Origin: Megalonaias nervosa
Taxonomy: Eukaryota > Mollusca > Bivalvia > Unionida > Unionidae
Assembly: GCA_016617855.1 (NCBI GenBank)
Contig: JAECUM010001707.1
Coordinates: forward strand, 124,001 to 188,000
Length of the DNA: 64,000 nt
Direction of reading: 5' to 3'
Shown in pieces: positions 27,481-38,400 of this stretch; position 1 is the first letter of the stretch; the number at the start of each line of letters is the position of its first letter. The position numbers and the translations under genes were made by a program. The notes under the pieces were generated by a model that saw only the letters and a program-made list of their open reading frames with translations, made no database searches and was not told the DNA's origin.

Positions 27481-28460
27481 TATGCAATCCACAGAAGCCA
27501 TGTTCTATTTTACCACCCGTGAATATTGTTGTGATGAAATAATTATTATCACACTACAAAGAATTTTTTCCTCAGTATATAGAATGTTAAGTTTAAACAT
27601 TATTCATGTCAGTTTATGAATTTTTTTAAATCCCACATCAGGACTAAAATCAGAAAATAAACCACAACAAAAAATAAATCACAACAATAAAATTGTCAGA
27701 AAAAATCATCACTGTGAATGCTGCATCATCACCATTCCCACCAAAGAAATTTACACGAGTGAACACCTGGCATTAATGTACCATATATACAAACATTAGT
27801 TACCATCATTAAATTTAAGGAAGGAATGAAAAAACATACCATGCAGCTTATGTGCCCTCAAAAAACTAATTCAGAATAAATGTTATTTAGTAAACAATGT
27901 TAAATGCTTTCCGACTTGAGAATAAGGAAATAAGGTGGGATATAAAACATGGGAAAAAAAGTTGCCACATGTATGGGTAGCTTGAGACTGTGTGTTTAGG
28001 TACTGCTAGTTACAACAAAGTAGGGCATCATTTATTTGCAATTCAATTGCTGGTGCTTACATACACACACCATAGAATGTGGTTTCTTTGATGTATGTTG
28101 GAATGGTAGTCATTTTCACAAGATAATTGCAATGATAAGGATAAACTGTTAATTAATCATATTGGTTTTCTTTACTTAAGAATAACCTTTAGCTATTGTG
28201 CAGTTTGGCCACAGCTGACCAGAATATGAAAAGAGTGCATGTCCTAGGGGAAAACAAGGCACGTCACAACTGCGCATCCTTTGAGAATTTCATGCTTATT
28301 GGACCTGGTGGATCAGTCAATATTTAGTGAAAACGGGACTTTAAAAAATGCCATGAAAAACCTCATGATTTTAGGTCCCGATCTCCCTATTTTTGGATTC
28401 AAACTCTCTACTTGGCTTTTGAAAATTTGACAGGTATGGGTTTTCACTGAAACACTGGCA

Positions 28461-28536
<76 letters not shown>

Positions 28537-28537
28537 T

Positions 28538-28575
<38 letters not shown>
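28461..28575. repeat. (TA)n microsatellite
   Basis: About 110 bp, interrupted twice by TAATA. It starts 22 bp after the end of family A copy 1. Confidence 0.95.
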
Positions 28576-28823
28576 GTAGGTAAGGAGATATCTTTTATAC
28601 ATTGTTTTCATAACTTTGCTTCTTGTATCTTATTTGACAGAATTATAAAACAGATGACAAGAAGATGTTTAGTTACAGTTTTTGTCCTATTTATGCTCAT
28701 TGTTACTGTATTGATCATTTGAATCTGTGTCCTGATACACTATATGCCTACCCAGTCACAATATGTCTCATGAAAAACACTATATTTTACTCCCAAACCC
28801 AACCAATATGATCATGTTTATAA

Positions 28824-29072
28824 GGGGCGCCGAGTGGTCTAAAGCACTCTTCATTACGGATCACTGCCATCTCACCTCTGTCTGGGTGGGTTCGAGTCTC
28901 GGATTCGGCCAATGTGGGTATGTGAGAAAGCTTGTCAGTAGCTTCTCGTGGGTCGGTGGTTCTTTCCGGGGTTTTCCCGGGTTCTTCCTCCACCATTAGT
29001 ACTGTCCGCCATGCATAGCCTATCGTGTGCTGAAAAATGGCGATAAACCCTACAACAACAACAACAACAACA
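28824..29072 (+). mobile_element. tRNA-headed SINE, family S1, copy 2
   Basis: As copy 1, but about 8 bp are missing from the head so that the A box is damaged. It has gggttcgagtc, the V-like body and an (ACA)n tail at 29049-29072. Confidence 0.88.
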
Positions 29073-30886
29073 TGTTTGTAAAAATACAATTACCAGTGAA
29101 TCTTGTAAAATTAGAGAGAGACACTTCTTGACACTGACTGCAGTTTATGCCTATAACCTGTTAAACACTGTGCAGTTATGAGTCATAAAACTTTCAGCTT
29201 TTAGCTTATGGAAGAATATCACCACAGGGCAGTTTACACAGTTTATTGTCATAGACATGATTAAAAGGCACAGGTGGTCAGATATAAACAACCATAATTC
29301 CACAAACTGCTTAATTGTCTGACAATAGCTAAGATGACTTTGTATTTGCTAGTCCTTTGAACATTGAGAGCCCATGCGACTAATTTGCATAGGTAAGGTG
29401 CACCAGTCAAACAACCCAATTCATTTGAACTTGGGTAAATCAGAGATGGGTGTTAAAAAAATAAAAGCTATTACACTTGGCTTCATTGAATTAGAATATT
29501 TTAAGGCATCTTTATTAAAGATTATTGGCTGTTCATGATGAGTGACAGTGTTTCTTTGAAGTCTGATTTTACTTACAATGTCATTATTTCAGCAGTTGGA
29601 ATGATAAACTTAATAGGAGCATTGTGGGAGTCTGGCCCATTTTCTTTTATTCAAATTTGAACTTCCAGTCATTTTTATGGACTTGTACAAGTTCATAAAT
29701 TATTCTCAGTAAGAACATTGCATATTTTGGGTCACACAAATGACCTCCATTGGAACCACAAAACTCATTTTTTTAGTTTTAAAAAAAAAAGAAAACAACA
29801 TTGCCTGAAGGTTGGCAGGTATGTACACTATCGCCAGAAAAAATTAATGTGATTTATCGATCCATAGATGATGTCAAAACACTGATAATTTCATTGTTAT
29901 CGCAAGAGATGAGTGTAATGATTTAGGTCCAAGTCAAAAATTATATAAAAAAAAATTTTATACTGCTTTTATATTGTGAACATTAACTCCAAAATATTGA
30001 AAATGTTGGAGTTTCTCAAGAATGTCTGAGATGACTTTAAAGTTAGCAATTATAAATGATTCAAGGAGGAAATATATGAGCTTCTTATGAATTCCTATAC
30101 ATTTTTGGGACCAACAGTGTCAGTGGCTTGGTGGAGGCTAGTAGAATGTCAGTCCCTTTGTTGGGGCTAGTAGACTGTCAGTCCCATTGTGGGAATCCTG
30201 TATAAGAAACTCGTCAAAACAATTTAGTTAATTATCATATTCTTACATATTTGTGGATATAACATGATGTTTGATTGATTGAAATTTTTGGCAGTAAAAT
30301 TTGAAATATGCACTCAAAAGCTTTGATACCATTATGACATCATGGCTCACCCATGATGACATTTTCAGCCACGTTTTTGACAATAGTTTCCAGAGTTTGC
30401 TAGAATCCTTAATTTTACTGTGACATCATCACTGGCATTCAGTCATAAAACTGCTCACTCATATCATTTGGTGATTGACACTGTTTTTATCTGTGTAGGA
30501 CTTTGACTTTGATAGTAAACAAAATCTTTCTAGCCTGCCATGTTTGTTTTAGAACTATATATAAAAACCTCTTAAAATTTATTCCCAAGATTAATTTTAA
30601 GATATCGTTTGATAATGGATTTTGAGAATTTCAAGTCAGATTAAAAGGTAAGCCTGTATGTTACAATTTTGGACAAGAATATCAGTACTAAAGCTGAGGC
30701 TGACATAAAAGGGGACTAGAAAATCCCTACTTAGCCCATCAGATATCACCTATTCCGTATTGTTATGCAAATGAGGTTACCATTGCACTGTAAAATCATA
30801 AGCACTTATTTTGCAAAACACACTACTTAATTTCATCACTAATTTAATAAATTATGGGATCCTTTTGTTTGCAGAAGTGTAATATA
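29073..30886 (+). other. Intronic stretch, no gene recognised
   Basis: aaggttggcaggtatg near 29811-29826 looks like the end of a TIR element related to family A, without a clear partner. A short doublet with tagaatgtcagtccctttgt lies near 30143-30190. Confidence 0.45.
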
Positions 30887-32432
30887 CACCTCTCCCTCGA
30901 TAACTCGCACAGAGCGGGGTCCACAAACATAGACCACACTATAAGCGAGGGCACGAGTTACCGAGGGACCTCCAAAAGTTGAACAAATTTGCTTAGACAT
31001 CGAGAAAACAGCGGGGGGGGTTCGGGGTTAAGGAACTGAGCCATTCAATGACTGAATGCTCATTTTAAAATCACATCGATAATAATTTTAAATAACACGC
31101 TTTCTCTAATGAAGTTGTTCGTTATTCTGTTTAAGTAACATTTATTTTCGAAATGTCCAACATGTGAAAGATCATTCCAGCTGGTTTCAACAACCATCAA
31201 ATGTACATGAAAACATCTGTGTATTACATCACTGCTTTTTGTTTTCTTGATGAGTCTGGTTCCCGGAGGGTTATTTAATAGTATCATGCAAAATCGTGAG
31301 TCAAAAGAGTGGGAAACTAGACTAACTATCAATACACCACCAAACAAGATTCCTTTTCTTAAAAAACAAGCGAAATTTATTTTTTGAGACAATCGTCTAC
31401 GTCGTATCTCAATTTTTGTATTGTTCAATTGGTACAGTATTGATGTCATGATTTCATTGGAAGTAATAATGAAACTTCTTATCATCCTTGAGGATATCTC
31501 TGAGTGCCAGTTCAAGAATTCTCTGAAACTCGTTTGCCCACAATGGTCCATATCTGTGAAACCAAGCTCTTTATGTTATGAAGTGTTCATTTCACTTGGT
31601 TGCCTTGCTATCTTTGATCACAGTTACCAATGAGTCGGTTAATTTAAGGTACATACACAATAACATTTATAACAGCAATTGATTAAATGAAGTGAGTTCA
31701 CCCGACATACGACTGGGGCCGCTAGATTTTAAGTTTGTAGGATTTTCATGCCTTTTAACTTTTCATTTATTCCAGCACCTTTATTTGATTCAAAAGACAT
31801 AATTAACGTGATAATACAAAGGAGGCCAGCTTTTAATTCAGTGCAACAATACAACAAATACTTCTGCATGTCAATTATCAAAACACGGTCGGCACCTAAT
31901 TAGGTTCTCAGAGAAAACACTCGCAGACAGCTGTTACGGTAGATTGACACATTTTACATTTAACTACAAGAGGACACATTGCATTTATGATAATTACACT
32001 TAAAAGGAACTAAAAGATGGAACTAGAACATAAATTTCAATTGATAAAAAAAATATTTAAACTGTATTTATTTATTAAAGTACTACCTCCACTCGGCATA
32101 AGTGACATTTTTATTGTTCGAAATTTCCTTACATATCATCGATTGCGGTGTACTACCGTTTGGAAGGAAAATGTAAAAAATTGTATGATTTATTTTAAAT
32201 TGATATTTCATAATGTTGATTAAAATTTCAGGTCCTATCTACTGTTTCAACGATAAAATGAGGGATATATCAAAGTTAATGTTACTAATTTTGATCGCGA
32301 TTTTCTTCAAGTTCAATAAATAGGGATCAATTTTTGGGGTATTTTCTGGTTTAAAAAATGGGATCCATGCCTGACCCCGTGCTATAAGCAAGTTCGCGAG
32401 TTATCAGGGCGCGAGTTATCGAGGGAGTGGCG
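30887..32432. mobile_element. 1.5 kb TA-flanked TIR element (pogo-like ends)
   Basis: The left end cacctctccctcgataactc and the right end, reverse-complemented, cgccactccctcgataactc, are flanked by TA at 30885-30886 and 32433-32434. Subterminal copies of cgagttaccgaggg and gcgagttatcgaggg lie within 150 bp of the ends. TA target and TIR wording suggest the pogo/Tigger branch of Tc1/mariner. A 163-codon minus-strand frame (31060-31551) lies inside. Confidence 0.75.
31060..31551 (-). CDS. Unrecognised 163-codon frame inside the TIR element
   Basis: The longest open frame in the window not assigned to a known family, apart from the hAT and LINE frames. It starts MDHCGQTSFREF, has a basic patch EIRRRRLSQK and a hydrophobic ILFGGVLIVSLV stretch, and ends IIIDVILK. 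I recognise no DDE, zinc-finger or HTH motif. It may be a decayed transposase, a chance frame or captured sequence. Its length is unusual for DNA this AT-rich, but there is no second copy in the window to test conservation. Confidence 0.25.
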   Translation of the reverse strand: MDHCGQTSFREFLNWHSEISSRMIRSFIITSNEIMTSILYQLNNTKIEIRRRRLSQKINFACFLRKGILFGGVLIVSLVSHSFDSRFCMILLNNPPGTRLIKKTKSSDVIHRCFHVHLMVVETSWNDLSHVGHFENKCYLNRITNNFIRESVLFKIIIDVILK

Positions 32433-32434
32433 TA

Positions 32435-35264
32435 TTCAGTGAAGCAAAATATTTGGAAAAATGAGAAGTAAATGATGAATTTTGAATTTATATAGAAAAC
32501 AGGCACCACATGTTTTTTTATTACCTCTGTACAAAATTTACTTAAATGCATTGCTGCTAATTTTACCTCAGTAATTTATTTAATTTATTTAATTAACCCA
32601 TTTTGATACTTTATAAGTTGAAAGTCAAGGTGAACTTAAGAATACCAAAAATAGATATTTTCACTGGTATTATTTTGTTAATATCATAAAATTACCATAA
32701 AATTATATCAGATTTAATTATGGTGCTCATACAAGCAAAAACATACATCTTGACTTAAAATTGGAAAATATAAATTAAGCTAACGTTAAACTAACTTCAG
32801 CCTCTCCTCTAGGTAAACACTGCTGGATTTCCAGCCTGAGGGCAAATTCACCCTGGTACACAGTCTTACTGCTCGATGAACTACTGTGGACCTCATTTGC
32901 ATATTAAAGGAGTAAGGATGATGTCTGGTTCCCTCTGAAGATTGCAATACCTGTGTCAGATACTGTCCCTGACCACATTATGTATTTACATTTCCTGGTT
33001 ATTCCCCAAAAGTGTTATGGGGATTTTTTAGACTTAAAAAAGTGTGTTTTGAGGTCCACTGGGGAGTCGGGGGGGGGGGGGGCAGTGCGGATGAGCAAAC
33101 AAAAGCAATGTCATCCAATTGAGAAAATTTTGTCTTTTCATATTAGCCTATAGAAAATGATTGTAAATTCAATTTCTGAATAAACATAAGTCGTCTTTTT
33201 CTTTCAAAGCATTTAATACACTTATAGAGAAAGATAGTTGGTAGACTTAGCATTGTCAGATATCATCGCCATACAATTGTGCAATCACTCAGACAATCAC
33301 ACACTGATATTAAATTAAAATATGCATTAGGTTTCTGCTTTTAAAAATCCATTGGATGGCAAAATCTGTTTAATCTGATGCAGTCTTTGCTGCTTTTAAT
33401 AGTTCACTAAGGTGTTTGAAGGTAATACAAGTGTCATTATTGCTCATCTTTGCTCACACTATAGAGACTGGATGATACTGCAGACTTTCCTGCAGGATTC
33501 TCGGAGCGATTCCTGGTCAGAATGGAGTTGTTCATAAGAACCGTAATGTTAGCATTGTCAAACTGTGTTAGATGCAGTTTGACCACGAGATATGCTTGTC
33601 TATAGCAAAATGAAAGTATATCACATTTGGGACTGACCATTTCTTTTAAGGAAGGGGAAGAATGTAGTATTTTCAAGTTTAATGAGGGCTTTACAGGTAA
33701 TAAAGCAGTAATAAAATGCCTCTGTCCAGTATGGGAGTTAATGCTTTATGAACACAAATCAACTGCAAACATGAGAGTGTTATTATTGTCTTTCAGTCAA
33801 TCTATTTCATGGCTAAAATACATCCTGAAAAGCAAGGATCAGTTAATCATTAGTTTTTGAACAAGATTAAGATAACAAATAATGAAAGAGAATGTTCATT
33901 TCAGCATGTGGAATAAGCTACATACTCCTATTTCGGTACTCCTATTTCGAAGTACGTTATATTCTTAATATCAATATGATGTTTGCAGGATGTCAAAGAA
34001 TTAAATGTTCCCTCTTGCTGCTGTGCTTGACAAAGTATAACTCCATCAACCAGGAGTTTTGAATTTAATTTTGCAGGGCTTTGCTAATAGAGTATTGCTT
34101 CCAGAATCACACTCTTCAAAATTGAATCACACTTTAACCCTATTCCAACAATTGAAATAACCATGTTTTGCATTTTATATATGGGGTGAAAATCTGACTT
34201 CAAAGAAACATTGCCATTGATCACAAATTCTTTTAACTTAGCTGGCTTCAGCATTCTCATTCAGTGCAGTGTTTTGTAATAATATCTGTTCTTCAGTATG
34301 TCCCTTTGATGAACTGGTGAATTGGTTTGTACTGCTTTGTGTACATTACCTACGCAGATTAGCTAAATGTTCTCTTCCATAGCAGAATATGATGCAACAC
34401 ATCACCTAGCTATTGTCAGCCAGTTAAGTAATCTCTGAAAGGTGGAGGTTTATCTGTGACCACCTTATATTTTAATTGCCTTGTATCACTTGAATGCCCC
34501 AAGGATAGGTTTATCTGAGCTTTTAGCAGGACTGTTTACTGTACATACACTTACTACAGATTACATGCATATATCATGGTGGTCAAGAAATACAGAGGAT
34601 TGTTTTTGTTGTTGAAGAAACGTTGGAGCTAAGATTTTCAGAAAATCATGTTTTTCAAAACATAATGTTGAGGGTTTGGGTGTCCAAAATAAAGTTTTTC
34701 ATATGACACAATAGTGTTATGGCAGGTACTTTTCACAACAGCATAACCAATGATGCAACAAACTTGATGGCATATACTGCAAACTAGATCAAAGTTCAAA
34801 ACAATAGGCACAATATCTAAAAGTTTCAAACAATACTTCCATTAGACATAAACATGTAAACGTTTGCAAGTTCAGCACTTTCTTTTGTGTTTATTTGTTT
34901 GTCTTGTTTATGTTTTGTAATTGCCTTTGAGAAAAACTCTATGAGAGTCAAAAGCACTTAGGCTGGTTAAAAAATAGAAAAAAAGTAGTTTTGCAATGTT
35001 CGTTCTGAGTTTTTGCATTTATCTTTGTCACTGACATACATGAAACCCTTGCTGGATCCAGTGCACTTAAAAATTTGAAGGACTGATACTGATATTGGCC
35101 ATATGATTTGTATTTTTTATATGTACATATCTGTAAATTCAGTACAGTTATACAGTTATCTTGTATTTGGTCTTATCCCTGGAAAAGATGGCAGATTAGT
35201 GTCTTGTAGCTCCTTAATACCATGCAAGACTTTAAGAGACATTGATGGGGTTCTGTTAATGTAG
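32435..35264 (+). other. VPS13D: Right part of VPS13D intron D-E
   Basis: A run of about 13 G lies at 33070-33082. The small frames at 33437-33860 and 34638-34829 have no recognisable motif. No repeat family was identified. Confidence 0.5.
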
Positions 35265-35437
35265 GCGCCATTGCTGTGCTGGGTCCAGGGCCTTCAATCA
35301 ATAATCCTGATGAGGAGATACTTGCCCACATGATAATGTCACCAAAGAAGCACCGCCCAGGATCTGGTGTTTTGTTCGTCAGAGTCATCATGGATGGACC
35401 AATTAGAGTGCTCCAGATAACGGATATGCAACAAAGA
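35265..35437 (+). CDS. VPS13D: VPS13D exon E (after the lectin module)
   Basis: A 173-nt exon, phase 1 in and phase 0 out, acceptor taatgtag and donor gtaaga. It opens AIAVLGPGPS and carries RPGSGVLFVRV, DGP and LQITD, which match the conserved VPS13D segment linking the trefoil to the C-terminal region. It follows a 12.1 kb intron. The splice acceptor has only a weak pyrimidine tract (ttctgttaatgtag), so inclusion may depend on exonic signals; that last point is inference. Confidence 0.94.
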
Positions 35438-35934
35438 GTAAGATTCCTTGCCTAAAATCTCTTTCATCATGATTGTACAGAACTTCTTTGTCTTAAATGT
35501 TACACACTAGAATTGGAAGAATTGGAAAAATTATGATTTAAAAAACTAGTTACCTAGCCAATGAAAGGTGAAATATATAATCATCTGGACCCAGGTCTTC
35601 ATTTCTTGTAATTATTTGTTTAGAACAGATGCTGCTATTTTAGTGAGAGATGATTGTTTATGTCCCACCTTTGGTCTATCCATTCATTTAGTCCTCAATC
35701 TTCAAACCTTTTGGTGGTTAGGTCAGTTTTCAAGCACTGTCATGCAGCATCCATGTTCCATGTACACTTTTTCTATTTTATATCTTAGATGTAAAATCCT
35801 AAATTATTAGAAATCAGCATCTGGAAGAAAGCCTTGAACATTTATCTTGTTAACAAGTTTGAATAAAATAGACAACTAAGTGCCATTACAGCTCTAAATC
35901 CAGAATCATTTGCTAATGTAAATAAAATCTTCCC

Positions 35935-35970
<36 letters not shown>

Positions 35971-35980
35971 CCTTTTACAG
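35438..35980 (+). other. VPS13D: Short VPS13D intron E-F
   Basis: 543 bp, GT..AG, ending in the (AAT)n microsatellite and ccttttacag. Confidence 0.85.
35935..35970 (+). repeat. (AAT)12 microsatellite touching the exon F acceptor
   Basis: 36 bp of AAT units ending 10 bp before exon F, in the place where the branch site and pyrimidine tract are expected. Confidence 0.95.
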
Positions 35981-36088
35981 AAAGTGACCAGAATACACAG
36001 CAAGGAGGCAGAAGATTGGGAAATATATGAAGAAAACTTGGAACCCCAGTCAATTGGTAGTCAGTCCAAAAAAGTCCTAAATATGGAG
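35981..36088 (+). CDS. VPS13D: VPS13D exon F (charged linker)
   Basis: A 108-nt exon of 36 codons, phase 0 on both sides. The acceptor is ccttttacag and the donor gtaatt. The protein is charged and poorly conserved (VTRIHSKEAEDWEIYEENLE, ending KKVLNME), as expected for the linker between the trefoil region and the next conserved block. The evidence is that it sits between exons E and G, keeps frame with both and has good splice sites. A 36-bp (AAT)n microsatellite ends 10 bp before the exon and leaves only a very short pyrimidine tract. Confidence 0.88.
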
Positions 36089-36479
36089 GTAATTTTGTCT
36101 TTATGTTTCATCTTAAATACATTACCTCACTTACCTAATACACGAGGAAAAAATCCATTATCTTGCAAACTCAGCCCTTCAAAGGTAATAAACATGTTTG
36201 CTACATCTATTAGTTGCCTTCTTTCGGAGATGGAAGTCCTTATGAGTGGTCTCCCCTTGGATAGAGCAACATTTTTTTTTTGTTGCCAAATCCTGGCAAT
36301 CATCAGTTACTACTTGCTTGTGCCTGGTCAGTACACTCTTGCAAGGAGCTTCATAAATACCAGTTTGAGAAATCCTTCTTAAAATTCTCATAAAAGGGAA
36401 GTGTACTCCAGGTTTTTGCACCCTGCCTTTTCAAGTGTGTAGTATCATGCCAAGGAAATGGGACTCGGGCTGTTTTTGA

Positions 36480-36625
36480 TTAAGAAATGAAATTTGGTAT
36501 ACTCGGAATGTGTGTCACATACTACATTGGGAATCCTAACTTCAAGATCAAGGTTTACATTTTCATAACACTTTCCCTTCAACTACATGACTTGAAAATT
36601 GTTTAAGTGATGAGCTTGGTACCTG
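36480..36625 (+). repeat. Unit of the ttcaaggtcaaggtcac-type repeat (left flank)
   Basis: Carries gtgtcacatactacattggg and cttcaagatcaaggtt; it pairs with the right flank at 38050-38170, with the fold-back block inserted between them. Confidence 0.55.
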
Positions 36626-38050
36626 TACAAAATTTTCCAGGCGGACTTAAGGTGGATTTCAGACGGGATTTTTAAGCGCTTTCTGCCTAAACCATAACTG
36701 CTCATATTAAGGGAGCTTAGGCGAATTTCAAGCGGAATTCAGGTGGATTCAGGGCGGAATTTTAGGCAAAATATGCAGATTAGTTGTCCTAATATTCCGA
36801 TTATTAAATAAAAAGAATCTTAGATTTCCGCCTGAAATAAAAATCGTCCTGAAATCCTGTACAAAATTTTCCATGCAGATTTCAAACGGGTTTCTTAAGC
36901 ATTTTCTGCCTAACCATAAACTAAAGAAGCTTAGGCAAATTTCAAGCGGACTTTTAGGTGGCTTTCTGGTGGAATTTTTGGTGAAATATGCAGAGTAGTT
37001 GTCCTAAGATTTTGCTTTAAAAAATCCAAGATTTCCGCCTGAAATAAAATTCTACCTGAAAAGACCCCCGCCTGAAATTTCCACTTGAAATAAAAATCCA
37101 TCTAAGGTTTCTGTGTAGAAAAATGCTACCTAAAATGTATACATAAAAATCATCCAATAAAAAATCTGCTTCAGATTTCTGTTAAACTGCCTAATGATGC
37201 TTAGACATTATTGGGAATCAATGATAAATATTCACAATAATTTTAAAATGGATCATAAATTCTATTTTGACAGACATTATCAAATAAGATTTACATTTTT
37301 CTTGTCATTTTCTTTCTTGCATACAAAACCTAATCCATGATGGCATCATTTAAGTCTTTTTCATTTCACTGAAAGTTTGGTGAGATTTCACAAACATACT
37401 GACCAAAACTTTCATTGAAATTTTGGCAAGATCTCACTAAAATATTTGTGAGATTTCACAAAAATTCTGACCAAAACTTTCACCGAAACTCTGGTGAGAT
37501 TTCACAGAAATTTTGGCCATAACTTTCACAGAAGTTTTGGCGAGCTCTCTAACATTTCATTGAAAGTTTTGTGTGAGTTTACTAAAATTTTGGTGAGATT
37601 TCACTAAAATTTTGACCGTTATATAGTATTTTACTGAAGTTTCAGTAATTTCCACAGGCATTTCAAAAGGTTTCAAATAAATAATGGATATGAATTAAAC
37701 AGGACTTTATTAACCAGGGTAATATTTCAGAGTAAACATCAGCTCAATTCCAAAATCTGCCTTGTGCCAAATTTTCTAAGTTACACCTAACATTTTTGCT
37801 AAAATCAGTCCAAGTCCAAAATCCGTCTTACAGTAGGAAAATGAACTGGACAATCAGAACTTTTCCATCTAACAGTTATCCTTTAGGAGGAATATGAGAA
37901 ATAGTGCACATAACTATTAGACGGATTCATTCTGTCACCTTAGCCGTATTCCCAGTCTGCCTAAAGTTCATCTGAAATTTGGAGTTTTTGGGTGGAATAC
38001 ACCCTGAATCCACCTAAAATCCAGGCGGAATCTGACTGAAATTTTTTTTA
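36626..38050. mobile_element. Fold-back-like block of dispersed inverted motifs
   Basis: About 1.4 kb built from short motifs in both orientations: ccaggcgga, aagcggaatt, ggtggatttcag, and their complements ttccgcctgaaat and tccacct. Two roughly 215-bp units in tandem (each with tgtacaaaattttcca, ttctgcctaa, aatatgcaga and tagttgtcctaa) occupy 36626-37060. From 37370 to 37640 a second motif set alternates (ttggtgagatttcac and aaattttgacc). The outer ends are imperfect inverted repeats (acctgtacaaaattttccag against acccataaaaaaaatttcag). Family not recognised. Confidence 0.55.
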
Positions 38051-38184
38051 TGGGTAGGTATGTCACATGCCACAGTGGGGATCCTCCCTTCATTATTAAG
38101 GTAACAGCTCAATTATGATAAATTTTGCCCCATTGTAAATACCTGCCCTATTTTCAGTGGTACTTGCAATTCATCTCAGTACTT

Positions 38185-38400
38185 GACCTTTTGGGGGGGA
38201 GCCACAGTAGCTGATTTGGCATAGCATCTGACTCATTACCCAGGTGTCATGGGTTCAGTGCCAGTCCAGGTCATCCTGGGTCAGCTGCATTGGTGTGTCT
38301 TTGGGAAAGGCACTTGGGTTCCATTTTCTTGGTATGATAAAGGCAACAATATGTTCAAAGTGATGGGTAAGTGATGGCTAAACATTTTACCTTGGCTAGC
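38185..38400 (+). mobile_element. Degenerate tRNA-headed SINE of another type
   Basis: Has agccacagtagctgatttgg and catgggttcagtgcc (degenerate A and B boxes), then gcattggtgtgtctttggg and aaaggcacttgggtt, a body known from SINEs with L2-like tails. Strongly diverged, no clear ends. Confidence 0.5.

Noticed and set aside
33437..33860. Small frames as extra VPS13D exons or a nested gene
   Set aside because: No family motif, wrong phase or strand, and exons D and E already join in frame without them.
36089..36382. Continuation of exon F as a longer frame to 36382
   Set aside because: A standard donor (gtaatt) follows the last family-consistent residue at 36088, and the read-through sequence has no similarity to VPS13D.
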